Assembly (NCBI GenBank): GCA_947179245.1
Contig: CAMXBD010000009.1
Location: forward strand, 1 to 42,295
DNA from: an uncultured Lachnospiraceae bacterium
GTDB taxonomy: Bacteria > Bacillota > Clostridia > Lachnospirales > Lachnospiraceae
Reading direction: 5' to 3'
Length of the DNA: 42,295 nucleotides
Under the pieces are notes generated by a model. It did not search any database. It was not told the DNA's origin and worked only from the letters and a program-made list of their open reading frames with translations. A program made the translations under genes and the position numbers. Of this stretch, positions 33,608 to 40,362 are shown piece by piece (the stretch's first letter is position 1; each line of letters opens with the position of its first letter).

Positions 33608-34369
33608 TTATGCCTCCTTCTTTCCATTCATGTGATTAATCATATTGGCTAAATATCCTGCACCGAAACCGTTATCAATATTGACAACCGATACACCGCT
33701 GGCACAGGAGTTAAGCATAGACAAAAGTGCCGAGAGACCGCCAAACGACGCACCGTAACCGATACTTGTCGGGACAGCAATGACCGGACAATCGGCAAGC
33801 CCGCCGATCACGCTGGCAAGTGCACCCTCCATTCCCGCAATGGCAATGATAACACTGGCGCCCATAATATCATCAAGATGAGCAAGTGTCCGGTGAAGTC
33901 CGGCAACACCGACATCATACAGACGGACTACCTCATTACCAAGAATCGCGGCTGTCAGCGCCGCCTCTTCTGCCACCGGAATATCACTTGTACCACCTGT
34001 GGCTACAACGATCTTACCGATTCCATCCGGAACAGGCATCTGCCCGATTATTCCGCAACGGGCATCCTTATAGTAATCCATAGGATGTGCCTGACTGACA
34101 ATCGCAGCGGCCTCTTCGGTAAGACGGGTAATAAGAATGGTATTTTGTCCATTTTTCAACATTGTCTTGGCAATTCCGATGATCTGTTCAGGTGTTTTTC
34201 CCGCACCGTAAATCACCTCCGCCGTTCCCTGACGCAGTTTTCGATGCATATCAACCTTTGCGTAGCCGATATCCTCAAACGGCTTTATTTTCAGTTTCAA
34301 GAGCGCATCATCGATAGAAACACTTCCATCGCTGACACCCTCCAATAATCTTCTGATATCAGTATTCAT
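33608..34369 (-). CDS. larB: Pyridinium-3,5-biscarboxylic acid mononucleotide synthase LarB
   Basis: This 253-residue protein carboxylates and hydrolyses nicotinic acid adenine dinucleotide, the first step to the nickel-pincer cofactor. The C-terminal half (about 120-250) is PurE-like, with VVATGGTSDIPVAEEAALTA, GVAGLHRTL and VIIAIAGMEGALASVIGGL. The N-terminal third contains YGAGKTPEQII. The ATG overlaps the larE stop by four bases, and its ribosome site lies in the larE tail. Length and order (E, B, C) are consistent with a complete cofactor pathway. Confidence 0.95.
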   Translation of the reverse strand: MNTDIRRLLEGVSDGSVSIDDALLKLKIKPFEDIGYAKVDMHRKLRQGTAEVIYGAGKTPEQIIGIAKTMLKNGQNTILITRLTEEAAAIVSQAHPMDYYKDARCGIIGQMPVPDGIGKIVVATGGTSDIPVAEEAALTAAILGNEVVRLYDVGVAGLHRTLAHLDDIMGASVIIAIAGMEGALASVIGGLADCPVIAVPTSIGYGASFGGLSALLSMLNSCASGVSVVNIDNGFGAGYLANMINHMNGKKEA

Positions 34370-35112
34370 CCTCTCACCTCCAAATCCAGTGATACAGTCT
34401 TATAATATTCTTTCAGTTTAGCCAGAATATCCTTACGATGCTCCATCAAAAGCCCTATCTGTGCCTCCGGCACTTGAAGCCGTGCATGCCCTTCCTGCGA
34501 ACGTACACGAAAATCTGTAAATCCAAGAGAAAAGAGATAATCCTCTGCGATCTCCGTTGCGGACAGTTTATACGTGGTAATTTCTTCGCCAGTTGGAATT
34601 CTCGTTGCAAGGCAGGCATATGCGGGCTTATCCCACGTAAATAATCCTGCTTCTTCGGAAAGCTGACGAATCTGTGATTTGGTCAATCCACATTCCCGAA
34701 GCGGAGAAAGAACCGATAACTCTGACAAAGCGCGCATACCCGGACGATCACCGGCATCATCAGAAGCATTTGTTCCGTCCAGAAGAACCGTAAACCCATC
34801 TGCCCCAGCAGCAGACGTGATTGCACTAAAGATTGCCCTTTTACAGTAATAGCATCGATCAGATGGATTGGCACTTACATTGGGAACAGAAAGCACATTC
34901 AGCGTAAGTACCTTCATGTCTGCCCCCAGCTCATCCGCCAGCCGTACTGCATCGTCTAATTCAAATTGCGGCTGAAATTCGGATTTCACATAGTAGGCTT
35001 TCACTTGATGTGCATATTTTACCGCCGCATAAAGAAGATAAGCGGAATCCACCCCGCCGGAAAATGCTATCGCTGCCCTTGGATATTGTTCAAAGAACTC
35101 CTGTATAGTCAA
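34366..35112 (-). CDS. larE: ATP-dependent sacrificial sulfur transferase LarE
   Basis: This 248-residue PP-loop enzyme adenylates the LarB product and replaces carboxyl oxygens by sulfur. The PP-loop is FSGGVDSAYL (about 17-26), and LLDGTNASDD matches the family. A single Cys (167) lies in KPAYACLATRIPTG, where the L. plantarum enzyme has its sacrificial Cys; other cysteines are 87, 90 and 141. The start is a TTG at 35112, behind GAGGTG with five bases between. No ATG fits: the nearest upstream ATG is in another frame and closes at once. It is the first gene of the operon. Confidence 0.93.
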   Translation of the reverse strand: MTIQEFFEQYPRAAIAFSGGVDSAYLLYAAVKYAHQVKAYYVKSEFQPQFELDDAVRLADELGADMKVLTLNVLSVPNVSANPSDRCYYCKRAIFSAITSAAGADGFTVLLDGTNASDDAGDRPGMRALSELSVLSPLRECGLTKSQIRQLSEEAGLFTWDKPAYACLATRIPTGEEITTYKLSATEIAEDYLFSLGFTDFRVRSQEGHARLQVPEAQIGLLMEHRKDILAKLKEYYKTVSLDLEVRG

Positions 35113-35336
35113 ATAATCACCTCAATTTCATAAGAATAAAAATGCCCTTCCACTTTGTTCTCAACGCCTTTTGGCATTCGAATCCTATAAAGACAATAAG
35201 ACACACATATCCCCTTCTGAGGATTTGTGTGCCTTCTAAGCATACTGTTTACGATATATCACATTGTTTACAACAATACAAAATTCAATATTACATCTTA
35301 GCGCTTCGGCGCTGTTATCGACAGCTTCCTGCTGTC
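35113..35336 (-). promoter_or_regulatory. Hairpin-rich leader of the lar-nik operon
   Basis: This is the noncoding stretch between the candidate start point and larE. On the minus strand it contains, in order, GACAGC/GCTGTC (35336-35320), AGCGC/GCGCT (35313-35300), ATTGTT/AACAAT (35277-35263), an 11-bp stem with one mismatch (35231-35202, ending TGTGTGTCTTATTG) and AATGCC/GGCGTT inside a repeat (35187-35163). A direct repeat TGTTTAC occurs at 35246 and 35265 on the plus strand. I do not recognise a known riboswitch, but five stems in 225 bases suggest regulation by RNA structure or by a regulator site. Confidence 0.45.
35163..35187 (-). repeat. Diverged copy of the 4824-4894 repeat arm
   Basis: On the minus strand it starts TAGGATTCG and contains CAAAAGG. 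Of 25 positions, 20 match the arm that starts at 4821, and all five differences are transitions. Its own AATGCC/GGCGTT part can fold. Confidence 0.6.
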
Positions 35337-35342
35337 TTAGAT

Positions 35343-35370
35343 ATTGTACACTATTTAAATGAAAAGTCAA
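35343..35370 (-). promoter_or_regulatory. Sigma-A promoter of the lar-nik operon
   Basis: On the minus strand TTGACT (35370-35365) and TACAAT (35348-35343) are 16 bases apart. The start point would be near 35336, about 225 bases before larE. The -35 touches the foot of the hairpin at 35370-35400 that ends the upstream glycosidase operon. Confidence 0.65.
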
Positions 35371-35400
35371 GAGGTTATGTTTTCAACAGCGGTAACCCCT
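35370..35400 (-). terminator. Probable terminator of the glycosidase operon
   Basis: On the minus strand AGGGGTTA and TAACCTCT pair over 8 positions with one G-U, around a 15-base loop, 15 bases after the GH43 stop. The following tract (TGACTTTTCATTT) is T-rich but interrupted, so termination may be partial. Confidence 0.45.
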
Positions 35401-35415
35401 TCTGAATTTGTTATT

Positions 35416-37221
35416 CTAACACCCAGAAGCAAGCTTCACGGCCTCTCCTTCCGTAATTCCGTTTTCATTAAAAGCATCCACGCGCACATAATATTCCTGT
35501 CCTTTGACCAATGCACCGACACGCTGCGCCTTTCCAAATATCATATAGCTGTGATAAAGCTTTTCCGGACTGCTGCCCCACAGAATGTTATATCCTACAG
35601 CATCACCATTCGTGATATTTACCATCATATCCAGATCACTATCCCTTACCGCTTCAAACTCCGGTTTTTCCGGCTTTTCCCCATCTCCAACTCCAAACAC
35701 GCGGAAGCCTGAAATACATGGTTGCTGCCCATAAGGGACTTCCAAAACTGTCAGCTTTAAGAACCGTATCTGAATGCCTTCTTCCCGCACAATCAGGTCA
35801 TGGGCTAAATCTGTCGTGGCTTTCGATTTATCCTCTACCAGAAAATAATGCTCGCCGTCAAGCGAACCTTCTAATTTCCACCTAGTTGCATAGTCTTTCT
35901 CCTCAATGTAACGCGCCTGCGTCGTTCCACGGATTTCTCCCGGTGCCGGAATATCTATTGCATCATCGGCAAAATTAATCTGGACTGCATTCACTGTATA
36001 TTCCTTCTCCAAATCAATCTGTATCCATTCTCCACTGTCAGCAGTTGCAGCACGCCACCATGTCTGTACGTTTTCATCCACAGCCTGCTCCGGCTCTTTT
36101 CCTTTCTCGCAGGAAGAAGCTGTAATCCTTCTCCCATAACTAAGCAGATACCATTTGGGTTCTTTCCACGGGTTCATCCTGCCGCTTTCTACTTCCATAG
36201 GCCAGTCCCCGTAACGCTGGTTGCAGAAAAGCTCCCCGTCCTCGTCGAATCCCGCCGGCCAGATGCCCACACGCCTCTCAAAGTCATGGTTCTTACTGAT
36301 CCGCATCGTTGCCGTATGCCATAGATTCTCCTCCTTATCCCACATGGTAGAGCCATGTCCTGCCCCCGGAAGAAACCCGCCCGGCTTATAGGAATAAGGA
36401 TTATTATCTGCGAGTACAAAAGGACCAAGGGGAGAGTCCCCTATATAAACACCATCGGAATAGATATTGTACTGCGTTCCCGAGCAGGCATACTGCAGAT
36501 AATATTTCCCCTGATATTTATCCATCCATGCACCTTCAATATAAGGCTTGTCGCTGAGCATTCCTCTGATCAAAGGAATATATTCCTTTGGAACCTGCTC
36601 CCTTGCCTCCGGTCCCTGCATCTTAAAAAATCCTTCTAAAGCGGCATCCACTTCCTCTTCACTCTTTGGATATCTGCAATGGTCTTCCCCTACACGCTCA
36701 TATCCTTTACTCCATGCATCTCCGTCTATCAAAGCTTTCCGTTCCCCTATGGGAATCATAGTTTCCGGATTGAGCTCCACGCCCCAAAGCGGCGTGGCAT
36801 TTGAACATCCCCAGTAAAAATAAACTCTCCCGTCATCATCACAAAACAGATTCGGATCCCAGAAATCAAAACTTCCCGTAATCTCCTCGTAAGGTCCGTT
36901 TAAGATATCCTTCGTGCGATAAAAGTTACAATTCTCCCCACGTTTGGATGCGCTGAAATACACATATTCGCCAAGCACCCTGACATCCGGAGCATAATCA
37001 TACAGTGGCAGATTTTCCGGCAGACGGCAACTCTCCCAGCAAACCATGTCCTCTGACACCCATACACTCAATGTCATGGATGCGAAGATATAATATTTTC
37101 CCTGAAAATAAATCATAGACGGATCTGCCGCCTCCCTGCAGATCTGCATCTTAGGCTTGCGGGGGTCTGCATTGAACTGATAACGATAATTGATATTGAC
37201 CGGATTACAAAAATACTTCAT
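35416..37221 (-). CDS. GH43-type five-bladed propeller glycosidase with discoidin and Fn3-like domains
   Basis: This 601-residue protein has no signal peptide. The N-terminal propeller (about 1-340) shows three acidic landmarks of GH43: AADPSMIYFQGKYYIFAS, FWDPNLFCDDDGRVYFYWG and YIEGAWMDKYQGKYYLQYA. Next comes an F5/8-type C (discoidin) sugar-binding region (about 365-510, with AVDENVQTWWRA and WIQIDLEKEYTVNAVQI). The last 80 residues look Fn3-like. I start at the ATG at 37221 (MKYFCNPVN), with AAAGGAG nine bases upstream; the in-frame ATG at 37242 would contain that ribosome site. It overlaps the rhamnosidase gene by 17 bases. The likely substrate is an arabinose-, xylose- or galactose-containing oligosaccharide. 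Confidence 0.82.
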   Translation of the reverse strand: MKYFCNPVNINYRYQFNADPRKPKMQICREAADPSMIYFQGKYYIFASMTLSVWVSEDMVCWESCRLPENLPLYDYAPDVRVLGEYVYFSASKRGENCNFYRTKDILNGPYEEITGSFDFWDPNLFCDDDGRVYFYWGCSNATPLWGVELNPETMIPIGERKALIDGDAWSKGYERVGEDHCRYPKSEEEVDAALEGFFKMQGPEAREQVPKEYIPLIRGMLSDKPYIEGAWMDKYQGKYYLQYACSGTQYNIYSDGVYIGDSPLGPFVLADNNPYSYKPGGFLPGAGHGSTMWDKEENLWHTATMRISKNHDFERRVGIWPAGFDEDGELFCNQRYGDWPMEVESGRMNPWKEPKWYLLSYGRRITASSCEKGKEPEQAVDENVQTWWRAATADSGEWIQIDLEKEYTVNAVQINFADDAIDIPAPGEIRGTTQARYIEEKDYATRWKLEGSLDGEHYFLVEDKSKATTDLAHDLIVREEGIQIRFLKLTVLEVPYGQQPCISGFRVFGVGDGEKPEKPEFEAVRDSDLDMMVNITNGDAVGYNILWGSSPEKLYHSYMIFGKAQRVGALVKGQEYYVRVDAFNENGITEGEAVKLASGC

Positions 37222-39403
37222 AAGAATAATCTCCTTTCCCAACCTTTTCTACTCTTCCATCCGGAAGATAAATCTCTGCTTCTGCCGGCACGGTTACTTT
37301 CATCGTAAGCTGATCTCCCTCATACTTCCACGCCGACTTAATTTCCCCTGCCCTCGAAAGATAACTTCCTGACACACTACCAAGACGTTTATCCGGATAG
37401 GGCTGAATCTTTACCTTCTTAAATCCGGGCATAAGAGGCTTGATTCCCAAGATATACTGGTAATAGAACTCACCCACACTGCCAAAAGCGTAATGGTTAA
37501 AGGAAACCATATTATCATCTGTTATTTTATCTTCATTTACGGTTCCGTCCTCACGAATAGCGTCCCACCTCTCCCATGTGGTAGTCGCCCCGCGGTCAAT
37601 CTGGTACATCCATCCCGGACAGCCTTCATGCAGTAGAACATCATAAGCCAGTTCTGTCTCGCCTGCCTCAATCAACAGGGGCAGCAAATGCTCCGTCGCA
37701 AAAAATCCCGTTGTCATTCCATCCCTGCGGACATTTTCTACATATTTCTTCAAAACCCTCTGACGCAGCTCACCTTCCGGAATCACAAATTTCAAAGCCA
37801 TAATATAAGCTGACTGATAGTCCTGCGCCACATCTCCGTCTTCATTTACAAACATCTGCAGATAAGCACCCCTCGTTGCCTGATACTGGGCGCCATAACG
37901 TGCGGCATCCTCTTCATGCCCAAGCGTTTTTGCCGTTTCACTTAATACCTTTAAATCATGTACGATAAAGGAATTGGAAATAGGGTTATTATGCTGTGCC
38001 TGCCATGCCATGTCCTTCCCAAGTGCCAGCCAGTCGCCTAAAGATACTCCAAGCCAGAGATTTTTACCATCCATCTTCCGAATTTCTGCATCCACGAACT
38101 TTTTCATGCTTTCATACTGTTCCGGGAGAGCCTTTTCATCCCCAAACTGCCAGTACATCATCTCCGGCAGGATCGTGACTGCATTCCCCCAGCCAAGCAT
38201 ATTGACAAAACCAATACCTGCAGGACCAGTCTGCGGCACAGTGGCACACACATACCCTTCTGAATTATCAAGCTGCCCCAGTTCCAGATCGCGCAGGAAA
38301 TTTTTCCAGAAATCATCAGTATCAAAATTATAGGCGCCTGTCAGGGCGTAAACCTGTCCGTCCCCGGTATACCCCATCCGCTCGTCCCTCTGGGGACAAT
38401 CAGTAGGCACCTCCACATAATTGGATTTTTGTCCCCAAACCTGATTTTCATACAGTTTCTGTACTTTTTCATGTTCACAGGTAAAGAAACCTGTCCGTTT
38501 CATATCCGTATAAAGTGCATATGCCTTTATCATTCCCGGCTTGTACTGCGCTCCTGAAACCTCCATGTAACGGAAACCCATATAAGTAAACCTTGGGCGG
38601 TATCTCTTCTTTTCTGCCCCTGCATGGTAAATGACAGTCGCCTTTGCTTTTCTTAGATTTGCAGTATACAGACTGCCATCCGGATTTAAGATTTCCCCGT
38701 GGCGGACTGTCAGTACTTCCTCCTCAAGGAACGCCGGATCAATTTCCACAATACCTGCAAAATTCTGCCCGAAGTCCAGAATGGTTTTGCCTTCCGACTC
38801 TGTTACGCTTTTTACAGGCATTTCCTCCTGCACACGAACTTCCGTCAGTGTCCTTTCCAACGCAAAATCCATTTTCCCTTGAAAAACGACCGGATGACCG
38901 ATTACGCGGTTCCTTCCATCCGCAAAGTATATTTCGCCGTCATATTCCCCAGCATACGCATAGGGGGATTCCAGTTCTTCCACATCCGCATCGGAATGAA
39001 CCTCCTTTTCACTTCCATCAGCAAATTTGAGGCGCAGCAACCATGAAACCGCCGGCTTTTCCCCATATATCTGTGTCTTATTCTCACAGAGAAATCTTCC
39101 GCAGTACCAGCCCTGTCCCAGATAAAAGACCAGCTCATTTTCTGCTCCATCCTCCGTGTCCAGAAGTGCTGTCACGTCATGCTCCTGATAAAGGACACGG
39201 CGCGGATAATAAGTATAGCCGGGAGCAAACATCTGCTCTCCCACTTTTTTCCCATTGATCTCTGCATCATAAACCCCCATGGCTGTAGAAAAAAGTACGG
39301 CGCTTACCACATTTTCTCCGGAAAATTTCTGCCGGAAGACCGCCACATCCCCTTCTTTATATTCCCTGTCTATGGTAATAAAATATTGTTTCAATTCCTG
39401 CAT
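37205..39403 (-). CDS. Alpha-L-rhamnosidase, GH78
   Basis: This 732-residue enzyme has the GH78 layout. N-terminal beta domains contain VYDAEINGKKVGEQMFAPGYTYYPRRVLYQ and GQGWYCGRF, and a concanavalin-like region contains TILDFGQNFAG. The (alpha/alpha)6 barrel has the family signature VPTDCPQRDERMGYTGDGQ, holding the catalytic acid. A C-terminal beta domain starts near MPGFKKVKI. There is no signal peptide, so it would act inside the cell on rhamnosides such as rhamnogalacturonan fragments or flavonoid or glycan rhamnosides. AAGGA precedes the ATG. It lies between the isomerase-like gene and the GH43 gene in one operon. Confidence 0.92.
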   Translation of the reverse strand: MQELKQYFITIDREYKEGDVAVFRQKFSGENVVSAVLFSTAMGVYDAEINGKKVGEQMFAPGYTYYPRRVLYQEHDVTALLDTEDGAENELVFYLGQGWYCGRFLCENKTQIYGEKPAVSWLLRLKFADGSEKEVHSDADVEELESPYAYAGEYDGEIYFADGRNRVIGHPVVFQGKMDFALERTLTEVRVQEEMPVKSVTESEGKTILDFGQNFAGIVEIDPAFLEEEVLTVRHGEILNPDGSLYTANLRKAKATVIYHAGAEKKRYRPRFTYMGFRYMEVSGAQYKPGMIKAYALYTDMKRTGFFTCEHEKVQKLYENQVWGQKSNYVEVPTDCPQRDERMGYTGDGQVYALTGAYNFDTDDFWKNFLRDLELGQLDNSEGYVCATVPQTGPAGIGFVNMLGWGNAVTILPEMMYWQFGDEKALPEQYESMKKFVDAEIRKMDGKNLWLGVSLGDWLALGKDMAWQAQHNNPISNSFIVHDLKVLSETAKTLGHEEDAARYGAQYQATRGAYLQMFVNEDGDVAQDYQSAYIMALKFVIPEGELRQRVLKKYVENVRRDGMTTGFFATEHLLPLLIEAGETELAYDVLLHEGCPGWMYQIDRGATTTWERWDAIREDGTVNEDKITDDNMVSFNHYAFGSVGEFYYQYILGIKPLMPGFKKVKIQPYPDKRLGSVSGSYLSRAGEIKSAWKYEGDQLTMKVTVPAEAEIYLPDGRVEKVGKGDYSYEVFL

Positions 39404-39457
39404 TTTAACTCATCCTTTCCTTAAATAATAGATAAAACGCATAGCTGCCGACGCATA

Positions 39458-40306
39458 TCACACATATTTCTTCATAAACTCTGCGGAAAACTGTATGGAT
39501 TTGATTGGTGATTTATCCACCCAATTTTTATGGCTCTCCAGAATAACCGCATCCACTCCTGCTGTCTTGGCCTGCTGCGTCAGCGCCGGCAAATCCATAT
39601 TTCCATACCCCAGCTCCATGCTGTCTGACTTTAAAATCGGCGTCATGGACGCACCTGACACTCTGCTGCCCCTATCATTAATATGGTAAAGTTTCAGTCT
39701 GTCTCCTAACTGCCGCATCAGTGACAGAGCATTCACCCCTGCCTCTGTAGGCCAGTAGGAGTCAAATTCAAAGTTAAGATATGCCGGATCCGTTTCCTCA
39801 AGCAGGAACTGATATGCAGTTTTTTCCTTTGAAATTTTGCGGAATTCACAGTTATGGTTATGGTATAAAAGCTCTATGTTTCCCTGCCTTAATACTTTTC
39901 CAGCTTTGTTTAAATCCTCTGCCAGTTTCCCCAGCGCTTTTTCATCTGAATAATCAAAGCGATACATGCCTGTTATGACCACATACTTTGTTCCAAATTT
40001 CTTCGCCTCATCCATTACCGCATCCGGGTCTCTTTGAATCGTTCCCAGATCTTCATGCACACTTACTACAGAAAGTCCGGCTGATTTTACCAATGCATTC
40101 CAATCCAGATTACCGCCTTTTCCTACCGGCATCCCTGCCATTTTTGTCATCATCCGCACCATAAATGAAGTGGGACGAATCATAAATCCGTTCAACTCGA
40201 TTCCGTCATACCCTGCCTTTTTGATAGCAGAGAGCGTTTCTTTTGCCTGCTCTTCTTTTATCGTTACTGTTCCCAGCATGATTTGCTGTACTGCTCTCAT
40301 TGGCAT
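39458..40306 (-). CDS. Sugar phosphate isomerase/epimerase-like TIM-barrel protein
   Basis: This 282-residue protein of the xylose isomerase-like TIM-barrel (AP endonuclease 2) superfamily contains IKKAGYDGIELNGF, VVSVHEDLG, LLYHNHNCEF and FEFDSYWPTEAG, with metal-binding Glu and His positions. I start at the ATG at 40306 (MPMRAVQQIMLG), with AGGAGG eight bases upstream; the in-frame ATG at 40327 would include this site. Such proteins next to glycosidases often isomerise, epimerise or dehydrate the released sugar. The exact reaction cannot be read here. Confidence 0.82.
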   Translation of the reverse strand: MPMRAVQQIMLGTVTIKEEQAKETLSAIKKAGYDGIELNGFMIRPTSFMVRMMTKMAGMPVGKGGNLDWNALVKSAGLSVVSVHEDLGTIQRDPDAVMDEAKKFGTKYVVITGMYRFDYSDEKALGKLAEDLNKAGKVLRQGNIELLYHNHNCEFRKISKEKTAYQFLLEETDPAYLNFEFDSYWPTEAGVNALSLMRQLGDRLKLYHINDRGSRVSGASMTPILKSDSMELGYGNMDLPALTQQAKTAGVDAVILESHKNWVDKSPIKSIQFSAEFMKKYV

Positions 40307-40362
40307 AGCAATATCCTCCTGTTCCATTCCAATTCCGCGCCTGTCCGGGTCGCCGCTGTTTA

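Noticed and set aside
35113-35336. NiCo (czcD) riboswitch before the lar operon
   Set aside because: Several stems are present, but I could not recognise the conserved loop sequences of that class, so the region is reported only as an unclassified structured leader.
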